A stretch of DNA of 64,000 nt from Glaciecola sp047250385 (GTDB lineage Bacteria; Pseudomonadota; Gammaproteobacteria; Enterobacterales; Alteromonadaceae): the NCBI RefSeq assembly GCF_047250385.1, contig NZ_JBLBVM010000039.1:21002-85001 (forward strand). The letters are read 5' to 3'. Shown here piece after piece: positions 53,921 through 61,508 of this stretch. Both the position numbers and the translations under genes were made by a program. The notes beneath the pieces were generated by a model, which ran no database searches, was not told the origin of the DNA, and saw only the letters and a program-made list of their open reading frames with translations. Positions within the stretch are counted from its first letter, which is position 1. Every line of letters starts with the position of its first letter.

Positions 53921-54721
53921 TCAAAGAATAATTTCGCGCACAAATCGACTGCCAAAATATGCCAAAGTTAATAAGCTGATGCCGACCAAATTGAAGGTGA
54001 CTAGTATGCGGGCTTTTAAACCCAAAAAATGGTGAAGTAATAAAGCGACTAAATATACGATAAAGGCGCTACTCGATAAAATAGTCTTATGCGCATAACC
54101 CTCGGCAAACATATTTGGAATAAATACAAAACCAGAGGCTAATGCTATGGCCAGCAGACTGGTTCCAATAACCATCAGTTTAGTCAGAATATTCTCTACA
54201 GAGAGTAGAGGAGGTAGTTGGTTGTTCGCGAGCGAAAATTGTTTGTGCTTCAGCAGATAATTAATGTACGCCAGCTGCAATGCATATAAAAAGCTAATGC
54301 TCAGCACGCCAAAAGCAAACAAACTCAAAATGATATGACTCATCATGCCAAAACTCATATTGATATGAATGCCCGTGCTTTGTGGAACAAACATTTGCAA
54401 AGTGATGAATAGTGCGGAGAAAAAACTAACAACGGGTAAGAATACTAAATTCTTTATGTATGTATTCGCTACCAGCATCGTTACAGTTACTAACCATGCG
54501 AGCAAAACTGCAACTTGGGTAATACTTAGTTGTTCGGATTGGTTGTCGGCGTTAGACGCAACGATTAACGCTAAATGGCCAATAGCCGCAGCATAAAGCA
54601 GGTAATGTGGTAATTTACTCGCTTGATTATGAGGTGAAAAAAAGGCCTTGGTTAACGCTATACCTGCCCATAAATATAGGCATAGCGTAAGCAAATACAA
54701 AGTGAAAGTAAGATCCATCAT
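53921..54721 (-). CDS. ypjD: YpjD: cytochrome c assembly-type inner membrane protein
   Basis: A 266-residue protein with eight predicted helices. HINMSFGMMSHIILSLFAFGVLSISFLYALQLAYINYLLKHKQ resembles the central segment of CcsA/CcmC-like proteins, with a conserved His, and FVFIPNMFAEGYAHKTILSSSAFIVYLVALLLHHFLGLKAR supplies further histidines. YpjD genes occur divergent from ffh in gammaproteobacteria, as here (106 bp apart). The role in haem handling is inferred from the family only. The start could be the first or second Met. Confidence 0.88.
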   Translation of the reverse strand: MMDLTFTLYLLTLCLYLWAGIALTKAFFSPHNQASKLPHYLLYAAAIGHLALIVASNADNQSEQLSITQVAVLLAWLVTVTMLVANTYIKNLVFLPVVSFFSALFITLQMFVPQSTGIHINMSFGMMSHIILSLFAFGVLSISFLYALQLAYINYLLKHKQFSLANNQLPPLLSVENILTKLMVIGTSLLAIALASGFVFIPNMFAEGYAHKTILSSSAFIVYLVALLLHHFLGLKARILVTFNLVGISLLTLAYFGSRFVREIIL

Positions 54722-54827
54722 TTAACCTTTATCAAATTCCTGACGAGTTTATAGCAAAACAGTGTCGATATGCGCAACATAAGTATTGTATACTCTAGGG
54801 TAATTATAGCGAAATCAAATTATTAAT

Positions 54828-56222
54828 ATGTTTCAGAATTTATCAGACAGATTAGGCCAAACCCTTAAAAACATTAGCGGTAAAGGCAGAATAACCGAAG
54901 ACAACATTAAAGAAACCTTGCGTGAAGTACGCATGGCCTTGCTTGAGGCTGATGTGGCATTGCCCGTCATTAAGGCCTTTGTTGAGCGTGTCAAAGAGCG
55001 TTCTGTAGGTATTGAAGTATCTAAAAGCTTAAACCCAGGTCAAATGTTGATCAAAATTGTTCAAGGTGAACTTGAAGCAATTATGGGTTCGGAGAATGAA
55101 GGTTTAAACCTCGCTGCGACTCCGCCTGCCGTAATTATGATGGCTGGCTTACAAGGTGCTGGTAAAACGACCAGTGTTGGTAAGCTTTCAAAATATCTAA
55201 AAGAACGCGAAAAGAAAAAAGTCATGGTTGTGAGCGCCGATGTTTATCGACCCGCTGCGATCAAGCAACTTCAGACATTGGCTGAAGAAGTCGATGTTGA
55301 GTTTTTCCCTTCTTCTGCTTTGCAAAAGCCTGTTGATATCGTCGAGGGTGCAATTGCACAAGCGAAACTCAATTTCATCGACGTATTGATAGTAGATACG
55401 GCAGGTCGTCTTGCTGTCGATACAGAAATGATGAAGGAAATTCAAGAGCTTCATAGCGCTGTAAAACCGGTTGAGACCTTATTCGTTGTTGATGCAATGA
55501 CGGGGCAAGATGCTGCTAATACAGCAAAAGCGTTTAATGAAGCATTACCATTAACGGGTGTTATCTTAACGAAAGCTGACGGTGACGCACGAGGCGGTGC
55601 TGCATTATCCGTTAAGCACATTACTGGTAAACCAATCAAATTCTTAGGTATGGGTGAAAAACTCGATGCCTTAGAACCTTTCCATCCTCAGCGTATCGCA
55701 AGCCGTATTTTAGGAATGGGTGATGTTCTTAGCTTAATTGAAGAAGTTGAGCGTAAAGTTGATAAAGACAAAGCGCAGAAGCTCGCTCAAAAAGTCAAAA
55801 AGGGCAAAGGCTTTGATCTGCAAGACTTTAAAGAACAGTTGGAGCAAATGCGCAACATGGGTGGCATGATGTCCTTAATGGATAAAATGCCAGGCATGGG
55901 CAAAATGACTGAGAAAATAAAAGATCAGGCGAACGATAAGCAATTTACCCAAATGGAAGCGATCATTAATTCGATGACTCCAGGTGAGCGTGAACGTCCT
56001 GATGTTATTAAAGGCTCAAGAAAACGCCGTATTGCTGCTGGTTCAGGCACACAAATTCAAGACGTCAACAAACTGCTGAAGCAATTTACGCAAATGCAGA
56101 AGATGATGAAGAAAATGTCTGGTGGCGGCATGAAGAAAATGATGCGCGGAATGGGCGGAATGATGCCTCCTGGCGGACCCGGTGGAATGGGCGGCATGGG
56201 CGGTGGGTTTGGTCCGCGTTAG
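54828..56222 (+). CDS. ffh: Ffh: signal recognition particle GTPase (SRP54)
   Basis: Binds 4.5S RNA and signal sequences to deliver membrane proteins to FtsY. The 464-residue protein has an N domain, a G domain with GLQGAGKTTSVGKLS, VVSADVYRPAAIKQLQ, DTAGRLAVDTEMM and LTKADGDARGGAALS, and a C-terminal M domain from about residue 325 with a methionine-rich signal-binding groove. The final 40 residues are Met-Gly rich (GGMMPPGGPGGMGG). Length is normal. A weak terminator follows. Confidence 0.97.
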   Translation: MFQNLSDRLGQTLKNISGKGRITEDNIKETLREVRMALLEADVALPVIKAFVERVKERSVGIEVSKSLNPGQMLIKIVQGELEAIMGSENEGLNLAATPPAVIMMAGLQGAGKTTSVGKLSKYLKEREKKKVMVVSADVYRPAAIKQLQTLAEEVDVEFFPSSALQKPVDIVEGAIAQAKLNFIDVLIVDTAGRLAVDTEMMKEIQELHSAVKPVETLFVVDAMTGQDAANTAKAFNEALPLTGVILTKADGDARGGAALSVKHITGKPIKFLGMGEKLDALEPFHPQRIASRILGMGDVLSLIEEVERKVDKDKAQKLAQKVKKGKGFDLQDFKEQLEQMRNMGGMMSLMDKMPGMGKMTEKIKDQANDKQFTQMEAIINSMTPGERERPDVIKGSRKRRIAAGSGTQIQDVNKLLKQFTQMQKMMKKMSGGGMKKMMRGMGGMMPPGGPGGMGGMGGGFGPR

Positions 56223-56242
56223 TCAATATTGATAATCTAAAG

Positions 56243-56272
56243 AAAAACGAGCTTGTATAGTTCGTTTTTTTT
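56243..56272 (+). terminator. Terminator after ffh
   Basis: AACGAGC and GTTCGTT form a 7-bp stem with one G-T pair around a 7-nt loop, followed by a run of eight T. It lies about 25 nt past the ffh stop. Confidence 0.75.
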
Positions 56273-56280
56273 ATGTGGAA

Positions 56281-56421
56281 TAAAAAGAGAAATAGAGCTG
56301 AGGGGGAGTTTTCATCCCAGCAAACGCGCTTTTCGTCATCCTGACCGCTCACACGAGGCATCCATGCCTAGTGAAGGTTTGTTGGGATGAAAACTCCCCC
56401 TCAGCTCTATTTCTCTTTTTA
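56281..56421. repeat. Large hairpin repeat element R1 (45-bp arms, 51-nt loop)
   Basis: Arms 56281-56325 and 56377-56421 are inverted copies matching at 44 of 45 positions; the exception would be G-T. The 51-nt loop (56326-56376) contains an internal hairpin with AGGCAT-CC-ATGCCT, flanked by CAC/GTG. The same loop, also 51 nt, occurs three more times at 58611-58865 with different arms. The element lies between the ffh terminator and the rpsP promoter and has no coding potential. No transposase or target duplication is visible. Confidence 0.88.
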
Positions 56422-56433
56422 ATGACAATTACC

Positions 56434-56461
56434 TTGCAAAATAAGCTACTAAGCGTATAAT
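56434..56461 (+). promoter_or_regulatory. Sigma-70 promoter of rpsP-rimM-trmD-rplS
   Basis: TTGCAA (56434-56439) and a perfect TATAAT (56456-56461) are separated by 16 nt, leaving a leader of about 65 nt before the rpsP ATG. The leader contains a small palindrome, TCCGGCTAAGTCGGA, just after the start region. Confidence 0.75.
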
Positions 56462-56534
56462 TCGCGCACCTTTTTTCCGGCTAAGTCGGAGCAAGGTATG
56501 TTAACGGTAACACTACAAAGAGTTTGAGGCATAT

Positions 56535-56783
56535 ATGGTTACTATACGTTTACAACGTGGTGGCGCTAAAAAGCGTCCATTTTATCAAGTAGTTGTTGCA
56601 GACAGTCGTCGTGCACGCAACGGTAAGTTCATCGAAAACTTGGGTTTCTTCAATCCAACTGCACAAGGTCAAGCTGAGCGTTTACGTTTAGACCTAGAGC
56701 GTGTTGAGTATTGGGTAAGCGTAGGGGCAGGTGTTTCTGACCGCGTAGCTCGCTTGGTAAAAGATGCAAAAGTTGCTGCTTAG
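56535..56783 (+). CDS. rpsP: RpsP: 30S ribosomal protein S16
   Basis: An 82-residue basic protein beginning MVTIRLQRGGAKKRPFYQVVVADSR, the universal S16 N terminus, then FIENLGFFNPTA and RVEYWVSVGAGVSDRVARL. Normal length. First gene of the conserved rpsP-rimM-trmD-rplS operon with its own strong promoter. The ATG is preceded by GAGG. Confidence 0.98.
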   Translation: MVTIRLQRGGAKKRPFYQVVVADSRRARNGKFIENLGFFNPTAQGQAERLRLDLERVEYWVSVGAGVSDRVARLVKDAKVAA

Positions 56784-56815
56784 TAGCGCTTTCGTATCAG
56801 TGATTTGAGGTAAAG

Positions 56816-57346
56816 ATGAGTTCAGCGTCTGACACAATTATTGTTGGCAAAATCGGTGCTCCTTACGGGGTTAAAGGTTGGGTCAAAATAAACAGCTTTA
56901 CACAAATTGCAGCAGATATATTCGGTTATGCACCTTGGCAGTTAAATGGCAATGGTATGAATAACCAAGAGATACAAATTGATCAGTGGCGAACGCAAGG
57001 TAAAGGTTTGGTTGCTAAATTGGTTGGGGTTGATTCAAGAGACGATGCTGAGCATGTTAAAAATGCTGAGATATCGGTTCCTACATCAGTTCTTCCTGAA
57101 TTAGAAGATGACTTTTACTGGAAGGATTTAATTGGTATGCAAGTTGTGACTGATAAAGGTTACGATTTGGGTGTAATTAAAGATATGTTCGAAACAGGTG
57201 CAAACGATGTGATGCTTGTTAAAGCAAAAACAAACGATGCATTTGGTCAAAAAGAACGTTTATTGCCATTCCTACACGACCAAGTTGTGTTGAGTGTCGA
57301 TAAGCAGGCTAAGTCTATTACGGTGGACTGGGACCCAGGTTTTTAA
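56816..57346 (+). CDS. rimM: RimM: 16S rRNA processing protein
   Basis: Assists 30S head assembly and binds S19. The 176-residue protein has IIVGKIGAPYGVKGWVKINSFT at the N-terminal RimM domain and a C-terminal PRC-barrel with DFYWKDLIGMQVVTDKGYDLGVIKDMFETGANDVMLV and RLLPFLHDQVV. It follows rpsP by 32 nt; its stop overlaps the trmD ATG by 1 nt (TAATG). Confidence 0.97.
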   Translation: MSSASDTIIVGKIGAPYGVKGWVKINSFTQIAADIFGYAPWQLNGNGMNNQEIQIDQWRTQGKGLVAKLVGVDSRDDAEHVKNAEISVPTSVLPELEDDFYWKDLIGMQVVTDKGYDLGVIKDMFETGANDVMLVKAKTNDAFGQKERLLPFLHDQVVLSVDKQAKSITVDWDPGF

Positions 57347-58089
57347 TGCAACCTACACAACGTTTCGGTGTAGTAACGCTATTTCCTGAAATGTTTGAAC
57401 CTTTCTTGAATCAAGGAGTGTTCGGCAGAGCAGTTAAGAGCGGTATTATACAGGTGGATATGTTTAATCCTCGCGATTACACCACTGATAAACATCGAAC
57501 TGTTGATGATCGCCCATACGGCGGTGGCCCTGGAATGCTGATGATGGTTCAGCCATTAACAGACGCAATATCCGATGCAAAGTCTGCATTAGGTGAAAAT
57601 AGCGTGGTTGTGTATTTATCACCACAAGGTAAAACGCTAAACCAGACTGAGGTTCAGTCTTTAACCCAGCTTCCTAATATTATATTAGTGGCCGGGCGAT
57701 ACGAAGGCATCGATGAGCGCGTTATTAATGCTTTGGTTGATCAGGAATGGTCAATTGGGGATTACGTCTTAAGTGGCGGCGAGCTACCAGCAATGGTGTT
57801 GATGGATTCGGTATCGAGATTGTTGCCAGATGTATTGGGGCATAAACAATCGGCAGTAGAAGATTCTTTTACTAATGGTTTGTTGGATTGTCCGCATTAC
57901 ACGAGGCCCGAAGTGTTAGATGGTGAAGCTGTACCGAGTGTGTTGTTAAGTGGCAATCATGAAAAAATTAGGCGGTGGCGCCTTACCAAGTCTTTAGAAA
58001 GAACTTTGGAACGACGCCCTGATTTATTAAATGATCTAGCTCTGACTGAGGAGCAACAAAAAATTCTAACTCAGCTTAAAGGCGAGTAG
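57346..58089 (+). CDS. trmD: TrmD: tRNA (guanine-37-N1) methyltransferase
   Basis: SPOUT-family enzyme that methylates G37 with SAM. The 247-residue protein has GVVTLFPEMFEPFLNQGVFGRA, HRTVDDRPYGGGPGMLM, the trefoil-knot SAM site VYLSPQGKTL, LVAGRYEGIDERV and IGDYVLSGGELPAMVLMD. The catalytic Asp in the C-terminal segment DSFTNGLLDCPHYTRPE is present. Length is normal. Confidence 0.97.
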   Translation: MQPTQRFGVVTLFPEMFEPFLNQGVFGRAVKSGIIQVDMFNPRDYTTDKHRTVDDRPYGGGPGMLMMVQPLTDAISDAKSALGENSVVVYLSPQGKTLNQTEVQSLTQLPNIILVAGRYEGIDERVINALVDQEWSIGDYVLSGGELPAMVLMDSVSRLLPDVLGHKQSAVEDSFTNGLLDCPHYTRPEVLDGEAVPSVLLSGNHEKIRRWRLTKSLERTLERRPDLLNDLALTEEQQKILTQLKGE

Positions 58090-58131
58090 AAGTTGCGGCG
58101 CAATGACAGTTAACTAGAATGAGAGGATCTG

Positions 58132-58491
58132 ATGAGTAAAGTAAGTCAAGATATCATCAAAAAAATTGAGCAAGCACAGCTTAAAACTGATGTTCCGGCC
58201 TTTGGCCCGGGTGACACTGTAGTTGTTAAAGTAAGAGTAAAAGAAGGCGAGAAAGAGCGTCTTCAGGCATACGAAGGCGTTGTAATCGCTAAGCGTAACC
58301 GTGGTCTACACTCTGCTTTCACTGTACGTAAGATTTCTAGTGGTGAAGGTGTAGAGCGTGTGTTCCAAACTCACAGCCCAGCAATTTCTTCTATTGAAGT
58401 GAAACGTCGTGGTGCTGTTCGTCGCGCTAAATTGTACTACTTGCGCGAACGTTCAGGTAAATCTGCACGTATCAAAGAAAAACTTAACTAA
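58132..58491 (+). CDS. rplS: RplS: 50S ribosomal protein L19
   Basis: A 119-residue protein with PAFGPGDTVVVKVRVKEGEKERLQAYEGVVIAKRNRG and SGEGVERVFQTHSPAISSIEVKRRGAVRRAKLYYLR, the L19 signatures, near the 30S-50S interface in the ribosome. Preceded by GAGAGGA. Last gene of the operon; an intrinsic terminator follows 30 nt later. Confidence 0.98.
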   Translation: MSKVSQDIIKKIEQAQLKTDVPAFGPGDTVVVKVRVKEGEKERLQAYEGVVIAKRNRGLHSAFTVRKISSGEGVERVFQTHSPAISSIEVKRRGAVRRAKLYYLRERSGKSARIKEKLN

Positions 58492-58520
58492 TTTTAATTT
58501 AGTGTCATCGTTAACATTCA

Positions 58521-58548
58521 AAAGCCCGCTTAATTGCGGGCTTTTTGT
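58521..58548 (+). terminator. Terminator after rplS
   Basis: AAGCCCGC and GCGGGCTT form an 8-bp stem with a 6-nt loop, followed by a T run. It ends the rpsP operon before the tandem repeats begin. Confidence 0.92.
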
Positions 58549-58568
58549 TTTTCGGCTTTTTTAGGAAA

Positions 58569-58924
58569 GCAGAGGCTAGGAGAAGAAGAGGAATCCCTTT
58601 CTTCGCAAACACACTTTTCGTCCTCCTGACCGCTCACACGAGGCATCCTTGCCTCATGAAGGTTTGCTAAGAAAGGGATTCCTCCTCTGCTCCTCGCCTC
58701 TGCTACCAAACGCGCTTTTCGTCATCCTGACCGCTCACACGAGGCATCCATGCCTAGTGAAGGTTTGCTAAGAAAGAGACTCACCATGGGCTTCTACTCT
58801 CTGCTACCAAGCGCGGGTTCGGTTATCCTGACTTTTCATATGAGGCATCCATGCCTAGTGGAGGTTTGCTAAGAAAGGGATTCCTTTTCTGCTCCTAGTC
58901 TCTGCTACCAAACGCGCTTTTCGT
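58569..58924. repeat. Hairpin repeat cluster R2-R4, tandem copies with a 101-bp period
   Basis: R2 has arms 58569-58610 and 58662-58703 (inverted, 38 of 42 positions match) and a 51-nt loop nearly identical to that of R1. The unit loop plus right arm then recurs: the landmark AGGCATCC lies at 58641, 58742 and 58843, exactly 101 bp apart. The third copy's loop is more diverged. A fourth copy begins after 58904 and is cut off at 58924, where its end forms part of the next gene's stop. Arm sequences differ from those of R1 except for the innermost bases. This fills the interval between rplS and the next gene. Confidence 0.88.
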
Positions 58925-59430
58925 TATGCTGCTATAGATTCGTTTATTTGATTAGCTAGGGCTATTTGTTTTCTAATAATTTTGAAAGCTTGTAGGTACT
59001 TTACGTTCCGTTGGTAGCTGACACTTTCAATTATTTCACCTTCTTCATTTAGCAGGTAAGTCGCGAAGCGAACTCCATTTTTGTAAGGTAAGTAAAAGCG
59101 ATGCACGATGAATTTTTCTTCGGCACTTGCTGCTGCAATGAGCATATACATGCACGGTGGTAAATTGAAGTAGTCTAGTCTTTGGTCTTGTCCGTAAAGC
59201 ACAAGTGACTTTTGAAAAGCATTGTCGGCAAGTTGCCCCTCATCAATATTGAAATTGATACTGTATCGTTGAACCAGGTGATCAATACTTTTAATTCCTG
59301 TTTCTAATTTGTCTAAAGGTGCATTACCTATAAAAGCTGCGTTGGCTACGCAAGCTGCTCTCGTGTTGGAGCGCATTGAATACGAGTTGTTCAGAGAGAC
59401 ATTAGCACTCAAAAAGTTAGATGCATTCAT
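58924..59430 (-). CDS. Hypothetical protein, unknown function
   Basis: A 168-residue soluble protein starting at the ATG at 59430, 7 nt after a strong GAGGTG; an earlier ATG at 59457 has no such site. It has no membrane segment or signal. The N-terminal 30 residues are Asn/Ser rich (MNASNFLSANVSLNNSYS). The middle has IKSIDHLVQRYSINFNIDEGQLADNAFQKSLVLYG, and a tail with VRFATYLLNEEGEIIESVSYQRNVKYLQAFKIIRKQIAL. I recognise no family. Its stop codon lies at the truncated edge of the hairpin repeat cluster, so the 3' end may have been reshaped by it. Confidence 0.7.
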   Translation of the reverse strand: MNASNFLSANVSLNNSYSMRSNTRAACVANAAFIGNAPLDKLETGIKSIDHLVQRYSINFNIDEGQLADNAFQKSLVLYGQDQRLDYFNLPPCMYMLIAAASAEEKFIVHRFYLPYKNGVRFATYLLNEEGEIIESVSYQRNVKYLQAFKIIRKQIALANQINESIAA

Positions 59431-59675
59431 TTGTATCACCTCAATATGATTATACATGTTTATTCATACAGTATATTGCTGGATATAAAATAGTCAATAA
59501 TTTATTTAGAAATAGTTGCTTTTTTGTTTGCAAGGCATGTTTGAAGTCGTCTAAAGATTGGGTGAAGTCAAAGCTTAAATATAGGTGGAAAAAATATCGA
59601 TTAGCATGTTTAATTACATCTGATATTTTTAGGCTCATGTATTGCTAAATTAAAAGAATAAAAAAGGATATACAT

Positions 59676-61214
59676 ATGCAACAAGCTCCCTCAACTTGGG
59701 TTACTCGCGCGCTTGATAAAGTGGAACGAGTAGGTAATAAATTACCCGACCCAGCCATTATTTTCTTTATTTGCTTAATAATCATTTGGGTATGCTCTGC
59801 CATATTTTCTCAAATGAGCTTTGATGCTGTGGATCCAAGAACAGGAAACGCAATTGAGGTTAATAACCTGCTTACTGGCGATGCGATGGCTGACTTTTTA
59901 AGCCGAATGGTTACGATTTTTACTGGATTTGCGCCCCTTGGCGTGGTCTTAGTAGCAATGTTAGGTGTCGGCGTAGCAGAGCACAGTGGCTTTATTAGTG
60001 CTGGCTTGAAACGCATGCTCGATTGGACTCCGAGATCCTTATTAACACCAATGGTTGTGTTAGTGGCTATCGTAAGTCATACCGCAACAGATGCAGGTTA
60101 CGTGTTAGTAATACCGCTTGCTGGTGTGATCTTTTATGCTATGGGTCGACATCCTTTGGCAGGTATTGCGGCAGCATTCGCAGGTGTAAGCGGGGGGTTC
60201 TGTGCTAACTTCATTCCTTCAGCTATTGACCCTCTGTTGCAATCTTTTACGCAAGCGGCGGCGCAGATTATAGATCCTGAGATACAAGTAAACCCGCTTA
60301 ACAACTGGTTTTTTAACTCAGCTTCTACCTTACTCATCGTAGGCCTCGCATGGTATATCACTGACAAGGTGATTGAACCGCGCTTAAAAGACGTTGAAGT
60401 TGATGGTGATCCAAACGATATTCCTAGGTTTGATGAATTATCGAAAAAGCAAGCGAGAGCGCTCAGGTTTTCTGGACTTGCAATGCTTGTTGGTATCATC
60501 GCCTTGGTCGTTATTTTAATACCAGAAACTTCTCCGATGCGAGACGCGAATGGTGAGCTTACGAGTTTTTCTGCTCCCGTTATGCAGTCAATTGTTCCAC
60601 TTATTTTTCTATTGTTCCTATTGCCTGGTGTCGTTTATGGCTTCATGTCAGGCACTTATAGCACGACTAAAGACATGATAGACAGCATGACAAAAGCGAT
60701 GCAGGGGATGAGTTACTACATCGTTATGGCTTTCTTTTGTGCTTTATTCATTGATGCTTTCGGGAAGTCAAATTTGGGTGCCTTGATGGCGATAAACGGT
60801 GCTGAATTCCTGAAAGGAATGGCGCTCCCGCCAATGATAACTATTGTTGGCATTATAATCCTAACAGCCTTTGTGAATCTATTTGTAGGTTCTTCGTCGG
60901 CTAAATGGGCTTTGCTAGGACCAATTTTTGTACCAATGTTAATGCAGTTAGGAATTTCTCCTGACTTGACTCAGGCAGCGTATCGCTTAGGAGATTCGTC
61001 TTCCAACATCATTACACCTTTGATGCCTTATTTCCCATTGGTTGTGGTGTATTGCCAACGCTATGTGAAATCAACTGGCATTGGTACTTTGTTGTCACTT
61101 ATGTTGCCATTTAGTATTACCATCCTTGTTGCTTGGACAATTTTCTTGCTTATCTATTGGGCAATTGGAATTCCTCTGGGTCTACAAGCAAGTTATGTTT
61201 ATCCTGTAGGTTAG
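59676..61214 (+). CDS. AbgT family transporter
   Basis: A 512-residue inner-membrane protein with about 11 helices. It shows VERVGNKLPDPAIIFFICLI, HSGFISAGLKRMLDWTPRSLLTPMVVLVAIVSHTATDAGYVLVIPLA, GVSGGFCANFIPSAIDPLLQSFTQ and SSSAKWALLGPIFVPMLMQLGISPDLTQAAYRLGDSSSNIITPLMPYFP, signatures of AbgT/MtrF. E. coli AbgT imports p-aminobenzoyl-glutamate; MtrF exports sulfonamides in Neisseria. The substrate here is not known. An AAGGA site precedes the ATG. The neighbouring aroF-tyrA operon supplies the chorismate-pathway context, but no link is shown. Confidence 0.93.
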   Translation: MQQAPSTWVTRALDKVERVGNKLPDPAIIFFICLIIIWVCSAIFSQMSFDAVDPRTGNAIEVNNLLTGDAMADFLSRMVTIFTGFAPLGVVLVAMLGVGVAEHSGFISAGLKRMLDWTPRSLLTPMVVLVAIVSHTATDAGYVLVIPLAGVIFYAMGRHPLAGIAAAFAGVSGGFCANFIPSAIDPLLQSFTQAAAQIIDPEIQVNPLNNWFFNSASTLLIVGLAWYITDKVIEPRLKDVEVDGDPNDIPRFDELSKKQARALRFSGLAMLVGIIALVVILIPETSPMRDANGELTSFSAPVMQSIVPLIFLLFLLPGVVYGFMSGTYSTTKDMIDSMTKAMQGMSYYIVMAFFCALFIDAFGKSNLGALMAINGAEFLKGMALPPMITIVGIIILTAFVNLFVGSSSAKWALLGPIFVPMLMQLGISPDLTQAAYRLGDSSSNIITPLMPYFPLVVVYCQRYVKSTGIGTLLSLMLPFSITILVAWTIFLLIYWAIGIPLGLQASYVYPVG

Positions 61215-61260
61215 GACAATCGGCTATAAATAATTGTAGTCAATAAAACATAAAGTAAAG

Positions 61261-61296
61261 AAAAGGCGCTAGTTTTCAACAAAACAGCGCCTTTTC
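61261..61296 (+). terminator. Terminator after the AbgT gene
   Basis: AAAAGGCGCT and AGCGCCTTTT form a perfect 10-bp stem around a 15-nt loop; the T-rich right arm gives the required T run, and the left arm would serve the other strand. It lies 50 nt past the stop. Confidence 0.85.
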
Positions 61297-61389
61297 TACT
61301 ATTATTTCAAATAACTTCATATTCAACTTGAAGCCTTTCGAATAGTTTGTTAAAAAGTCAAACAGTAATATCTCTTAGGCTTTATTGCG

Positions 61390-61407
61390 TGTAAATAAAA
61401 GCTTACA
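61390..61407 (+). promoter_or_regulatory. TyrR box upstream of aroF
   Basis: TGTAAATAAAAGCTTACA fits the TyrR consensus TGTAAA-N6-TTTACA at 11 of 12 defined positions. It lies about 100 bp before the aroF ATG. TyrR would repress aroF-tyrA with tyrosine, as in E. coli. Confidence 0.75.
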
Positions 61408-61508
61408 TCTTGGTTGGGTAGCGAAGTTCTTCTTAATTTTATGCCTTTTCTTGTTGTTTACGACATACGTTTAACATTTCATCCGTTTTCTTATAAAAGA
61501 GTAATAAA

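Noticed and set aside
58569..58924. Regularly spaced repeats as a CRISPR array
   Set aside because: The 101-bp period is filled by near-continuous repeat sequence with no unique spacers, the units form long hairpins, and no cas gene is in the window.
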